Source of the DNA: Vandiemenella viatica
Taxonomy: Eukaryota > Arthropoda > Insecta > Orthoptera > Morabidae
Direction: 5' to 3'
DNA length: 64,000 nt
Assembly: GCA_031002005.1 (NCBI GenBank)
Contig: CM061920.1
Location: 111,838,095 to 111,902,094 of the forward strand
In this document: positions 24,165 to 35,421 of the stretch, piece by piece
How positions within the stretch are numbered: the stretch's first letter is position 1
How the letters are laid out: each line of letters begins with the position of its first letter
Program-made: the position numbers and the translations under genes
The notes under the pieces: generated by a model
Told to the model about the DNA's origin: nothing
Databases searched by the model: none
Seen by the model: the letters and a program-made list of their open reading frames with translations, nothing else

Positions 24165-26316
24165 TTAATATTAGCATATCGGTAACGCAAACTCGTAAGA
24201 TTTTACCCATCCAAAAATCACCCGACGCGCCTAAAGATGTTTTCACTTCAAAAACTAAAAATCTAACTTAGTCCACAACCCGGAGGTTGGTTGAATCTTC
24301 CCGAAGGAAATGTACCAAGCTACGTATAGCGAGTGACAGGCGGCGAAGATGGTCGGGTGTTTTGATGCGGGGGGATGTGAGGCAGTGGAAGAGAAACTAA
24401 GAGCCTACCTACCTTGTGAAATCATTCTCACTGCATAGCAAGACAACGATCATTGCATTTCCAGAGATATAATTATATACCAGTATGCTTTATTTAGGAG
24501 AAGGCTATGAAAATTTCGTGTATCTTATCTGGAACTTCGTCAAGAGTACTTCACTTTATAGTATTTTCAACAAGTAGATTAATGCCTGTATCAATGATAC
24601 AAGGCTGAATAAAGTAAATCTACTTCAACTTAATAATTCCTTTTTGCTTTTTGTTCTGTAATCAATTAAGACTCGTTGATCTCAAATTACCAGTGTGATT
24701 GTTTGAATTCTGTGTCGTACTCCACCTAGTTTCCTTGCGTAGTATTAATGACTGATGGTTAAAATCGGTTATTTTCGGCAACAAATGACTATAGTGACTG
24801 TGTCGAAAATCACTAGTGCCGTCTATAATTTAAACTCTAAACATTAAGCAATAATTTCAAATCTGAGTGAGCGTGGAAAAGAAAAAGAAGCTATTACGTT
24901 CTACCAGTTTGACGGTTGGAAACGTAATTTATTTATTGTAAATTATGGTTTCCATATAAAAAATTAAGGAATTTACTAGCGTTTTTGGATATTGGAGTTA
25001 TCATGTAAGGCGCCCTCTGAATACGCTTTTGATTTTTTTAGTAAGAGAGGGATCAGCATTAAAGACAATACTACACTGATATATTTGACTAATAGTAACT
25101 CTTACTCAATAATGTATATTTGCCATTATCTTCATAAGAAACATAAAAGAGTTAATAAATCTGTATAAAACATAATTTACTGCAATTACAAGACGTGTAC
25201 TTCACACTGTCGTATGAAGTCGGTTATTATCGAAGACCGTTGACGAATGCATTGAAGCCCGCCTACGAGGACAGAGAATTGAAACGATAAGATATAATGC
25301 AAAAGCAGAAAGGTGTTCTCACACACATTATGTGCTGAGTATTTCTACTGCACTATTATGCACTATTCATAAACAGCAGAAATTGTGATGATGAACCGAA
25401 TAAACTATTTAAAAAAATCTTTACAAACACAACAAGACATGTTCCGTATTTTCGTCGGATCAAGTGTTATTCTGAGTAGACTGTGATATGTGACAGGCTG
25501 TTTATAAACAAACTTTCGGGAGTCTACCTATGTGTAATTAATTATCATCCACTGCCAAAGTTTGTATATGAATTATATCGCATGGTACTGGTTGAAAAGG
25601 GGAGGACATGTAGTTTTAATGCGCGTGACAAAATCTCTTCCTTTATAATCTGCAATTCTTAGGTAATCTATACAGTAAACTAGTGTGATGGAAGGATTAA
25701 ATCTTATGGTTTCATCTATTTTTTTTTATTTTTTTTGCTTACTGTGGCAACGTCGGTGGTGAAACCATCAGCCGACAGGTGATTGTTATTATTATTTTTT
25801 GTATAAACAGGAATGGAAGCATCGAAATGAATGCACAGGATTACTTTTCGTGGTGCTTTGATGGCCGATATCGAAGAGAAGAAGAAACAGGAATGGAAAC
25901 TGTCTCACAGTATTTACATCGTGAAAGTAAGTATAATATTTGTTATCTTTGTAATATGGAATTTTCTCTCCACTGTATTGGAACCATCTTATATTTAACC
26001 ATATCCCTCTTTCCCTTTCGGTTTAAAAAGTATAAACATCGAACTACTTTTCTCAATCGCTTTTCAACAAAACTGGTACACTGAAGTGAAACAAATATTT
26101 GAGATATCATACACCTATATTTTTGGTCGTATTTTGTTAATATTTACTTGTAGAATAATGACTCTCATGAAGTATCAAATTCAGTCGTTAGCTTAGAAGT
26201 CATCAATGAGACACGCTTCGGCTTCGTTTGTTCTGGCTGTGGCATTGGGTAGCCTGCAGTAAAACTAATCGTGATTACCTTGCGATTATCTGTTAAAACT
26301 TCAGTAATAAACTATG
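24165..26316. other. No recognisable gene
   Basis: AT-rich, unassigned. A minor T-rich tract lies at about 25719-25737. The 101-codon frame at 25779-26084 has no recognisable motif. Confidence 0.5.
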
Positions 26317-26935
26317 ACCGAGCGAGGTGGATCAACAATAACGCTCGGTCCTCGCATTCGGAAGGACGTGTGTTCGAATCTAGATTTGGGATTTCAATGA
26401 CCCATAATCACTCCTGGTGAATACCAGGGGCGTAGCTACTATTGGGCTAGGCGGTGCAGTGCACCGGGGCCCCTACGCTCAGGAGGCACCAAAGCATACC
26501 TCAGGGCTCCCAAAGCGCACCTCTGGGGGCCCCCAAACGCAGTTCAGCAGTTCAGAGAGCCCACGAGCCTTCTCAGCGAGTTTTTTTTTAGCTCTACCGT
26601 AGTCTAAGGGGGGCCCTGAGACACAGGAAGTCCCTCTCTGCTCAGGGGGCCCCAACTACTACTCAGGGGGCTCCTAAGCACAAACTCAAGGGCCCCTACC
26701 CTCAGCTCAGGGGGCCCCTATCAGCAACACAAAGCAAAAGAAAGGTCGCCCATCTGGCCTGAGGGCCCAAAATAAATTTTTTGTACCGGGGCCCTTGTTG
26801 ACCTAGCTACGCCAATGGTGAATACCCGGATTGTTCTTTCAAAAAGACCATGACCGAATTCCTTTCCATTCCTTGCTCCCACTTCTTCCCAGCCTCTAAT
26901 GATCTCACGTCGACCAGGCGTAAAACGGCGTCTGT
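26317..26935 (+). repeat. SINE family A split by a hAT insertion
   Basis: The head (GACCGAGCGAGGTGG box-A region, then box B TGTTCGAATC) and first part of the body run to 26416. The body resumes at 26826 with 'CCGGATTGTTCTTTCAAAAAG' and continues through 'GACCGAATTCCTTTCC' to 'TCTAATGATCTCACGTCGAC'. The intervening bases are a separate transposon. The SINE had to be in place first. Confidence 0.85.
26425..26817. mobile_element. hAT MITE, 393 bp, GC-rich
   Basis: Starts CAGGGGCGTAGCTAC and ends CTAGCTACGCCAATG, which are inverted repeats. A perfect 8-bp duplication GTGAATAC flanks it (26417-26424 and 26818-26825). The interior is unusually GC-rich, with many CAGGGGGCCCC-type units in loose tandem. 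There is no coding sequence. CAGGGGCG ends and the 8-bp duplication place it in hAT. Confidence 0.93.
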
Positions 26936-26939
26936 GAAT

Positions 26940-28765
26940 AGCAGCATATACAATTAATTCAGATCGAATGTTAAAGGCGAAAATTTTCAGTATATTGCAC
27001 TAATAGGAAAATAAGCAACATAAGGCTAGCGAGTTGTAATTGAATCAAGCACTGCTGGTCGTGTCTATAAGGAATAGCATATCGCCAAGTTTTAGCCTTA
27101 TTTATCAAACTACAGGACGTAAAAAGAAAATCTCTAGAATAAAACACTACATGGGTTTTCAAATAGTAATAAAAACTTGAATCTAATTTGGGAGGCCGAA
27201 ATGGGTGAAAAAGGAAATTTTGATGTATGTGGTAATCATCAGTCAAATTATCATATTAAGAATATTCCCAATACATTAAGAAGATTCACAAAATCAGTCT
27301 GAGAGAGAATACATGTAAAATAGCTTAAAGAAACTCTGACCCCTCAATTTCTGTTAAACATTGGAATTCTTTGTATAGAACGTTTACAGTATTTTTTGTG
27401 CAGCATCATATGTGAAGAATGTAAAAATGCCGTAGCGCGTGGCGCTAAGTTGCCGATGCGACGGTGAGGGCGCTGTGCGTCGTTTGAGCGACGCCATTAG
27501 GGAGGAGCCCGCGGCGGGGCGTCTTTACCATCAGTCAGAGGGTGGGGCGGGGGGGGGGGGGCGCACTTTATGCCAGCACTGCCACCCGGGGCCTGGCTCT
27601 GGCGCGCTACCCTCTGCCGCTATCTGCTGGAATCGGCACCTCTTCTGCTTGCACGCTGGTCTGCTATCGGTATGATTCAGTCATCACGTACACTGATGGG
27701 ATACCACGACAAACACACGCAGTTAACACATGTTGCCTAACTTCAGCTGCCTGCGCTTGAACTAATTATACTTCTGCTTGATACTGAGGTCAAGTAATAT
27801 AAATCAAAGACCAGGTACGATACAACATTACACATTATTATTAAGTATGGCTGTAGCCACGCTCGCTAGTCGCATTAATTGAGTCAAAATAGTATCATTT
27901 TGTATTAAATACGGTGGACAATTCGAGACTAATTCAAGATCGGCGAAAGTAAATTTAGAAAAATACTGATACTTTTTTTAGTGAAAATGTCAAAGTACTT
28001 GGTAAAGAAATGGAAGCAGAACCAACAGAAAGCAGATGGAACTGAATGTAACATACTTGGAGAGGTGTCATCTGAACTGATTTGGCGTAACATGATTTCT
28101 GGGGATCTCAAGATACTTCTTCTCAAAGCGTTATCCGAATTCCAGTTAATAATAAATTCGTTTGAAATATAATTTAACGATCCTTTTATCTCTCTTGAGA
28201 TAGTTACCATAATGTTTGCTATTCAAGCTTTTCTTTCATCAATGCTGCTTCTCCGCCCGGGACTTTGAAGATCAGAACAGCCTTTGTGATTCGTTTGAAA
28301 ACTTTTTAACGAGGGACCGGTAAAAGGAAAGATAGAAGAATTTTATACATATTAGGTTAAGGATAAAAAACCGGGTACAACATATTTATAGTCAGATTAA
28401 TTAATCGCCATTTGGTGTGAAGCTCATTACTCGATTGTTCTGTGCGCTTTAAAGACATATTCTCACTTAACATTTGCCACACTGTTGCCGAAATTTCTTT
28501 GTCTGCACAGCCGATTTAATATTCGAAAAGTAGTGTTCCTAACTACTTTTTGAGGAATGAATAACAGTGGAATAATCAAAACAATGTTTAAACAACATAA
28601 TAATAACAAACTGAATTAAACATAAAAGAAAGATGAAATTAATACTATTGCAGTTCCCAAATGGTCTTCACCAACAATCGGCAACTACGGCGACTCTTCG
28701 CACTATGTTGTGAAGCTTAATGGACTGGTCTTCTGCACAGTTCATCCTGACGATTTTTTTTTGGC
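26940..28765. other. No recognisable gene apart from a GC-rich patch
   Basis: Unassigned sequence surrounding the GC-rich patch at 27425-27680. The frames seen (for example 27929-28210 minus) carry no family motif. Confidence 0.5.
27425..27680. other. GC- and CpG-rich island
   Basis: About 250 bp that is far richer in G+C and CpG than its surroundings, with a run of about 12-13 G at 27548-27561. It could be a promoter-type CpG patch, an exon, or part of an element. No splice-bounded frame or TATA box convinced me. Confidence 0.4.
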
Positions 28766-28769
28766 AACC

Positions 28770-28956
28770 GAGCCTAGTGGGTGAGCAGCAACACTTTGTC
28801 CTGACACTCGGAAAGACGTTTGTTCAAACCTCCTTTCGGCCATCCAGATTTCGGTTTTCGATTGTTTCAAAAAATCACTCCATGTGAATGCCGAGATAGT
28901 TTCTTCAAAAGGCCATGGTTGAATTTCTTCCTATTCCTTGTCTCCCTCCATTATCT

Positions 28957-29000
<44 letters not shown>
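28770..29000 (+). repeat. SINE family A with long A-tail
   Basis: Full order is kept on the plus strand. The head (ACCGAGCCTAGTGGGTGAG) is followed by a weak box B (TGTTCAAACC) and a body with 'CCATCCAGATTTCGG' and 'AAAAGGCCATGGTTGAATTTC'. About 40 A residues follow (28961-29000). No duplication was found. Confidence 0.85.
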
Positions 29001-29004
<4 letters not shown>

Positions 29005-31045
29005 ACGTAAATGGCCCATACATATTCAGTGAGGTATACGTAGCCAAAACAAATCACCTTTAGTTGGTAAGAATTCCTAGCCTTTTATACTTGACTGTCG
29101 ATGGCTCTTTCTTCTCTTCTACGGTTGTATTCGAAGTTCCTATAGCAGCAAACTTACCACCAGCGATCAGATTAGAAAGTTTCTTCTGGACTTCAGAAGT
29201 TATTCAGTTCTTAATTGTTCACTAGATTAGTTTTATATGATAAAATATTGTATAAACTTTTTACGAACTTTTAAATAAATTATTACACTTGCTGGAAAAC
29301 ACAATTCAGACATAATTGCAAACTGTCAAAAAAAAAAAAAAAAAAAAAAAACAGCGATACTATGAAATTGCTGTGTCAAAAGATAAAGAAGATGGGACAA
29401 GAAGACCTTCAAATACAGCGCATAAGCTTACAACTGATTAGAATCGACGCAGTGAAAATTACCTTTGTGGACAGTCACAAGTAATTTGGTGCAGGGTGTC
29501 ATTCTCTTGTTGACGTTGAACACCATCTTAAGGTTTACTTGGCCGGAATGCCAAAAACGAAGCTCTTACAAATTCGTCCTTTTTATCCTTCATTTCGTTT
29601 GCCAATCCTTCCGTACCGTCCATATGTCACACACTCAGCGTTTAGCGAAATTTCAATAGAACGTTTATTACTGATCTGAAAGTAGAATCTTAGAAACATG
29701 CTAAAAGTATTTCTTCGGTGACATCAACCCAAGACACCAGATGGTTAAATTTTCCTGGCGAGTCTAAATATTCAATCAACCTAGCTTTGGGACATTTTTA
29801 TTTAGTGGAGTATTTCACAAAATATGAGCTTCCATAATAGTTAATAATATGTGTCCACTTTCTAATCGTAACTAACCCTTCGCTAGTGCAAAGAATTGTG
29901 ATTAATATGCGTTTAATATTGTTTTAATTGAATATTTATCTGATATTTAGTGAGTGACTGGGATAATGTAATGAAAGATTTTTCACAAATGAATATTATA
30001 ATTTATTTTTCCCGCACAGCAAAGAAATGAATTATATAGAATTGCTTGACCTATGTTGATACAAATAATCCTTCTTTCTCCACTGGTAGCAACAACGGTA
30101 AACCTTTATGGTACCTTATTTTTGATAATGAGATACTTTGTATATGTGTTTCATTAATTTCAAAACCAAAACATAGGCATTATAAAATAAATTATTCATG
30201 CGTTGCACGGTGGAAATGATCATTCATTTGATTGTTACTGATTCCTACCTATCCCTTGTCGCAATTTTTTTTCTTTTACCGAAAAATAACAGATAAATAA
30301 TGCCATTCGGTGGTTAGTAAAAGTAATGAATTAAGTCTCTTTTGTTTATGTAAAATAGTAGATATGTAATATGTAAATTCTTGCATATTAAAATGAAAAC
30401 TCTGAAATTCCTTAAAAGTCCAAGTAGTTTTTTGGTTAACTCTATAATTACTGTGATAAAAATAATTAGTGATTTTGTATATTGCTAGAACCGTTCTTAT
30501 GTTTTTAACAAAGCTTCCCTCAAAGAAATAATTGTCAATTTTATTCACTGTGTCTAGAAAACGTACGTTTTGACAAATAATCATTTACTGGTTCACGAAG
30601 TCTGTGGTATCTGCCATAACTAATGCACTGGAGGTATATTAATGTCGAGGGAGGGTGGCTGACCTTTGGACCTGTAGCGCAGAGATAAATGCCAAGCGGC
30701 CACTTGCAGCGCCGAGCTCTTCTCTTAATGACACCAGTCCACGCCGCGCTGGGCACTTCACCGTCTAATTGTCGTTCGCTCAGAGAGGACTTGCCAATGT
30801 GGCTAATGAAATGCGATATCATAAACTTATTTACTTGGTATGAAATATACTGTATAATCATCTCTTAATTTGTATGTGTGGAATGACAGATTGTTTTGCC
30901 ATAAGTTGAGGAATAAATGTCATGCCTTCAAAGTTGTGCAGAGAGTTGGCTTGGTAACAGCCTTACGAGTGGCCCAAGAAAGTTTTACACAAGTAGTAGA
31001 GCAAAATACTGGTGGACCAAAAATATCGGATAAAAGCCAAATGAA
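29001..31045. other. No recognisable gene
   Basis: Contains an A-run of about 29 at 29329-29351 and a GC-richer patch at about 30625-30790. Nothing else is recognised. The 106-codon minus frame at 30541-30861 overlaps the GC-rich patch, but I cannot assign it. Confidence 0.45.
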
Positions 31046-31060
31046 AATCCTGTAGGCTGT

Positions 31061-31768
31061 CAAGTAACTCAACGAATAAGTGATCACAATGCAGTACTGA
31101 TGGATATTAGGGGATTCAGTAAACCAATGGCCAAAAAATAAGGAGAAAATAGATATAATTATAAAAAGGCAAAGACTTTAGAATTGAAGATATATTTCAG
31201 AGAAAGGTTCAGCAAATGGAAAGATGGCACAAGTACAGAGGAGGTGAAATGGGGAGAGTTTAAGGAGATAATAAAAAAGGTCGGTGAAATGTTTATTCCA
31301 AAGCAGAAAATAAAGAGAACTACAGACCCTACATACTACAATAGGGAGGTGAGGAGGTTAACGAGGCTAATGAGACGGGAACAAAACAGAGTTAAGAGAC
31401 AGGAACGCAGTAAGGAATACTTAAAACAACTAAACAAGCAGTTAATAAGAGCAAAGAGAGAAGCAAGGGATGGGTTTATGAAGAATATTATTGGTGCAGG
31501 AGGGCCACTGAACGATGCATCTAGAAATTTCTGTGGCCATAGAAGAAAAATCAGGGGAAGGGAAGTTATTCAGTCTATTGTTGATAAGAATGGAGTTAAA
31601 GACACAGAGGATTTCAAAATGGCAGACATATTGAATGACTGGTTTAGTGAGACGACTAGGGACTGTGATGGGAAGGAATGAATCAGAGGAGAGTCTCCCT
31701 AAATGTATAAATGAGGAAACTACAAAATTTGAAATGGAATCTCAAGAAATTATGGAGAATCTTAGATA

Positions 31769-31804
<36 letters not shown>

Positions 31805-32370
31805 ATAAAGGGGCTGGTGTCGATAATATTACTAAAGATTTATTAAAGATTGTGGTATACGGTACTCTACCTTTAAAGTTTGTTAAAAATGAGTCTGGAG
31901 TCTTGCTGATTACCAGAGGATTGGAAAGGAGTGACAGTAGTACCGGTTCATAAATGAGTGGTTACAAAGAGGGTTGAAAATTACAGGCCAATTAGTTTGA
32001 CATCAGCGATAGGCAAAATGATGGAGAGATTGATATGCAACAATATCAGAAATGTCTTTGAGGAAAAAAACTAGTTTGCTGATCGACAACATGGCTTTAG
32101 GCAAGGATATTCATGTGAATCTCAGATGGTGGGCTATATGCAAGATATTTCAGATGAATTGGACAAGGGAGGCCAAGTTGATGGTGTGGCGCTAGATTTT
32201 TTTAATACATTTGACAGAGTGAACCAGAAAATAATTATGATTAAACTGAAATCTATTGGATTGGATGAAAAGTTACTTACTGGGTAGATGATTCTTAAAA
32301 GCCAGGAATCAAAAGAGATGGAAGTAAATATGGGAGAGCCACAGGGTAGCGTATTGGGACCGTTGCTGTT
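31061..32370 (+). pseudogene. CR1-like LINE ORF2: endonuclease end to first half of RT
   Basis: The endonuclease end is visible as RISDHNAVLMDIRG (SDHN codons at 31079-31090; the His/Asn of this motif are part of the active site of APE-type nucleases). A basic linker follows in an open frame (31184-31681). RT sequence then comes in several frames, with 'ENYRPISLTSAIGKMMERL' at about 31977-32033, 'GFRQGYSCESQMVGYMQDIS' at 32095-32153, 'ALDFFNTFDRVN' at 32190-32225 and 'GEPQGSVLGPLL' at 32333-32370. In 'ALDFFNTFDR' the usual 'DFSKAFD' is altered. An A-run of 34 bases (31770-31803) sits in the coding region just before 'KGAGVDNI', and stops are scattered. The order matches CR1-type ORF2. The frame is cut at 32370 by the Penelope-like insertion. 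Confidence 0.85.
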
Positions 32371-32973
32371 GTGAACAACGGCTACACACCCAAATTAATT
32401 GACAAATTATCCACTAAAATACAGAAAAATAACAATACAATAACACACTATAATTCAGGTAAAGAGAAGAAGATATATATCAACATTCCATATTTAGGTC
32501 CCATATCACATAACATTGCTAACTTATTTAGGAAAACCAACGTAGCAATAGCATTCTCCACTAATAATAAGCTAGGTCACCTATTAGAACATGACATAAA
32601 AACAGACAAACAGAAAATCAAGAACAGTGGAGTATACAAAATATCATGCCTAGACTGTCCAGAGTATTATATGGGAAAAACTGGCAGAAGTTTTCAAACC
32701 CGTTTCAAAGAACACATCAACGCTTTTAGATTAAACCACTTCGAAAAATCAGCCATTGCAGAACACATGTACGACACAAAACATGTTATTAACGACATTA
32801 AAAATAATTTAACAGTGTTACATATGCAGTCCAATGCCAAGAAAATTGATCTGTTAAAACAATTAGAAATATTCCTCCACAAGATAAAAAGCCCAGAGCA
32901 TATGTTAAATGAGCAAGTAGACTTTACTAGCCACTATTACTTTAATATTTTTAAAGATTTATTTCCTGTTTAA
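32371..32973 (+). pseudogene. Penelope-like element polyprotein end, GIY-YIG endonuclease
   Basis: An open frame of 200 codons with no real start; it begins at the truncation point, where the reading frame joins the host LINE. Residues 34-72 are the linker between RT and nuclease. The GIY-YIG domain follows, with GVYKISCLDCPEYY at 87-100, 'MGKTGRSFQTRFKEH' at 101-115 and 'SAIAEHMYDTKHVI' at 127-140. The C-X2-C pair (C93, C96), the catalytic-type Arg/His region and the Glu-His of SAIAEH are as in canonical Penelope-like elements, whose nuclease nicks the target DNA. The frame is intact to a natural stop, pointing to a fairly recent insertion. Without RT it is inactive. Confidence 0.93.
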
Positions 32974-33344
32974 TTTTAAGTACCAGAGACAAGAAAAGAT
33001 CACCGACACAATATACTCTGACAACGAATAATAATTTTCATCTTTGAATTAGATGTAGTACACATCATCTTTAAATTGTTTTGTTGTGTTTATATAAACA
33101 TGTGCACCTTATACGACATCGTGTCTAGTACAGTGCTCCGCAGTAAATATGTATACGAAGCTAATTATTCAGCATCTCGTCAATTCTGGTAAGTTTTTCA
33201 CAATGTTTTCATATTTAGTCTTTTCTCTCATAATAAAACGTGTTCACGACACTTACATGAAATTATTTTTCAGCGCAGGAACAAACTTTACTAGGCACGA
33301 ATCTTGCTTAAGGAAAATTCAAATCCAACTGTAAATACCATAGT

Positions 33345-33383
33345 CACCTGAAGATGGATCCACTGGGTCCGAAATGCATTGTG
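33345..33383 (+). ncRNA. Putative hammerhead ribozyme of the Penelope-like element
   Basis: The core fits a type I hammerhead with a tiny stem III. CAC (33345-33347) is half of stem I. CTGAAGA (33348-33354) is the CUGANGA box. GGATCC-ACT-GGGTCC (33356-33370) is a 6-bp stem II with one G-U pair. GAAA (33371-33374) closes the core. The minimal stem III A-UG/CA-U follows, with H17 = U at 33380. GTG (33381-33383) completes stem I. One extra T lies between the core and stem II. Hammerheads in Penelope-like elements are established; activity of this copy is not shown. A 7-bp hairpin (AATACAA/TTGTATT) lies just after. Confidence 0.65.
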
Positions 33384-33432
33384 CAATACAATAAAAGTTG
33401 TATTCTAGTGACTGAAGGCTGTTTCTCATTCT

Positions 33433-34258
33433 ACCGTTGCTGTTCGTTATTCTAATGAATGAGTGTGTTGATGGGTTATGGTCAGAATTTAGGTTTTTTG
33501 CAGATGATATAATGGTATACAATAGGATTAAAACATTTGAAGACTGTGAACATCTGCAGGCTATCCTGGATAGAATAATTAAATGGGTATTTCAGCATGG
33601 AATTAAGATAAATGCCAAGATAAGTCAGCTTGTTAGGTACACAGATAAAAAAGTAAAGGTTAATTATGATTATAGGGTGGGATCAAAATTGCTTGTTGAA
33701 GGCTTGAAGTGTAAATATCTTGGCATAAGGTTTGATAACAAATTCCACTGGGAAGAGTACATTGGGCAGTGGTAGGGAGGGTTAAAAAATCCTTCATTTA
33801 CTGGAGAGGGTGATGAGAGGATGTACCAGAGAAGTTAGGGAATTTGGGTTACAAAACTTTGGTCAGACCATTCGTTGAATATGGTGGTGTAGTTTGGGAC
33901 CAACATTTTGGCTATCAAATACAGGAGTTTGAAAGTGTGCAAAGAAGAGCAGCTAGATTTGTTTGTGCAAATTATCGCAGGACCCAGTCAGTAACAGATA
34001 TGATAAAGGAGCTGGATTGTGAGTCACTTGAGGAAAGGAGGAGGGTGAAGAGAGTGCTGGGAATGTACAAGAAATATGTTGATGATGGGGCTTGGAGGGA
34101 TATTGGTCAAAGAAAGAATTAGGAATATTGCATTGAAGGGGAAAGACGAACATTACCACAAGCTGGCTTTTGATTTCACGCATAATGGAGGGGAAATTTT
34201 TTTGTTTTTTGGTAAGGTATTCAGGGATTGGAACAAATTACCAAGTGAAGTGATAAAT
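33433..34258 (+). pseudogene. CR1-like LINE ORF2: second half of RT and C-terminus
   Basis: Continuation of the LINE after the Penelope-like insert. The catalytic box is intact as FRFFADDIMVYNR (FADD codons at 33497-33508). 'LLVEGLKCKYLGIRFDNK' lies at about 33690-33743. After a frame change near 33775-33844 comes 'RPFVEYGGVVWDQH' (33865-33906) and 'VQRRAARFVCANYRR' (33937-33981). 'SLEERRRVKRVLGMYKKY' and 'FRDWNKLPSEVI' lead to the second insert at 34258. The 'VQRRAARFV...SLEERR...WNKLPSEV' series is characteristic of the CR1/L2 group. There are at least two frameshifts. Codon use is AG-rich, as in the 5' half. Confidence 0.88.
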
Positions 34259-34700
34259 CGTCAACATCATCATGGTAAACAATATCTAGCCACTGGCCGG
34301 ATCTGCTTCATGCACAAGCCTTTCAATTTCCTTCTTTCTGCACACCACCTCTTTGTTCCAGTTCTCTCCTCTCTTCCGTACACACTCCTCCACTGCTTTC
34401 AGCAATCCATCTCTTGGTCTTCCTCTGGGTAGTTTACCATGCATCTTAATTGCGTGGACTTTTCTTGGGATTCTCTGAACCTTCATTTTCTTTACATGTC
34501 CATACCATCTCAGTCTGGTCCTCTCTCCCCTTTCCTGTAGGGGTTCCTCTTTTATGGTGCCCGGGACCGATACGGTAGCTGTCAAGGCCCTACAGGAACC
34601 CTGGAAAACGGCGGCCAACGGGGCTCTGATGAAGCTACGAGAGGCCTAGCAAGCCGGTAGTGGGTAGAGCTTGCTTGCAAAACAAAAACAAGCCTCTGAT
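34259..34700 (-). mobile_element. Antisense LINE fragment inserted in the CR1-like LINE
   Basis: A 442-bp insert flanked by GTGATAAAT at 34250-34258 and 34701-34709, a perfect 9-bp duplication. On the minus strand it ends in ATG-type repeats (plus strand CATCATCAT at 34265-34273), a plausible 3' tail. It encodes the end of a LINE ORF2. Confidence 0.82.
34286..34618 (-). pseudogene. LINE ORF2 C-terminal end (GRPR-type)
   Basis: A minus-strand frame of 110 residues. Its 'RTRLRWYGHVKKMKVQRIPR' and 'GKLPRGRPRDGLLKAVEECV' match the last ~80 residues of many LINE ORF2 proteins. It ends 'ERLVHEADPASG'. The terminal 'LVHEADP' phrase is frequent at the ends of such proteins. The first ~30 residues look unrelated, probably 5' sequence of the truncated copy. 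It resembles the fragment at 2372-3201 in type but is not an obvious duplicate. RT and endonuclease are absent. Confidence 0.8.
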
Positions 34701-34885
34701 GTGATAAATAATTTACCGAAAACGATTAAGGAGTTTAAAATTAAAAGTTGTAAATCGGAGAAATAAATGTGAGAGGAATTTAACATCCTAATTAGATATA
34801 TATAAAAGGGCTTATTAGATGACTTGCCACCGGAGCGTTAACTCCATCGCAATTAAAATTAATAATAATAAAATAATAATAACTC
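34701..34885 (+). mobile_element. CR1-like LINE 3' end and tail
   Basis: After the 9-bp duplication the LINE resumes with codons for DVINNLPKTIKEFKIKSCKS, the usual last segment of a CR1-type ORF2. A short 3' UTR and the AAT-rich tail (34853-34882) follow. Confidence 0.75.
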
Positions 34886-35340
34886 CGTGCTGCTGATGTG
34901 AAGCAGGGAACCTTTCGGAAGTACCAGGTTCGATGAAATCCTTGATGTCAACGGGATTTACTAATTGTTTTTTTAGCACACTGCTTATTATACCAATTTT
35001 TTAAAACAATTTTCATTATTGTTTTCAAAAATATTTTTCATGAAAATATTGGTATTAATATTCTCGTTATACTTTTGTTTTTACCATATACTTTATTCAT
35101 CTTGAATTAAAAGCTGGATTCACAGTAGGAACAAATCAAGACTAACACTTCATTTTAATAAATCCACAATTTTTCGGTGAAGAATTTAACTGCCTGTCGG
35201 TCTACAATGAATGGTGGACAAACTACTGGCTTGATAATCAAGGAAAGTAAAATAAAGAACTAAATCCAGGGATCAATCTGTTTATTTTGAAATGTTAAAA
35301 AGAATATACATCCATGTAAGGCATATTTTTTTTCACATTT
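34886..35340. other. No recognisable feature
   Basis: AT-rich unassigned sequence. Confidence 0.5.
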
Positions 35341-35347
35341 CGTTCGC

Positions 35348-35421
35348 ATAGCCGAATGAAAGATTTGAACCGGAGAAAGGAAACGTTTGAAAGTCTCAAC
35401 AACTGAGCTACCAGACCGCTC
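35348..35421 (-). repeat. tRNA-like sequence
   Basis: The minus strand shows box A GTAGCTCAGTTGTTGAGA and box B GGTTCAAATC, properly spaced. The 5' and 3' arms do not form a convincing acceptor stem, so I read it as a tRNA-derived SINE head or tRNA pseudogene. Confidence 0.55.

Larger units (their letters stand above)
32371..33432 (+). mobile_element. 5'-truncated Penelope-like element
   Basis: A 1,062-bp insert in the LINE RT region, flanked by a perfect 12-bp duplication ACCGTTGCTGTT (32359-32370 and 33433-33444). It holds the end of a Penelope-type polyprotein (GIY-YIG nuclease) and about 460 bp of 3' sequence. An apparent hammerhead motif lies near the end. The RT domain is missing, so it arrived truncated. 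It has the same orientation as its host. Confidence 0.92.
31050..34885 (+). mobile_element. CR1-like LINE with two nested insertions
   Basis: A 5'-truncated non-LTR element on the plus strand that keeps the end of the endonuclease, the RT and the C-terminus. It ends in an AT-rich tail of AATAAT units at about 34853-34882. It is interrupted at 32371-33432 by a Penelope-like element and at 34259-34700 by an antisense LINE fragment, both with clear target duplications. Without the inserts the family order is continuous. Confidence 0.88.
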
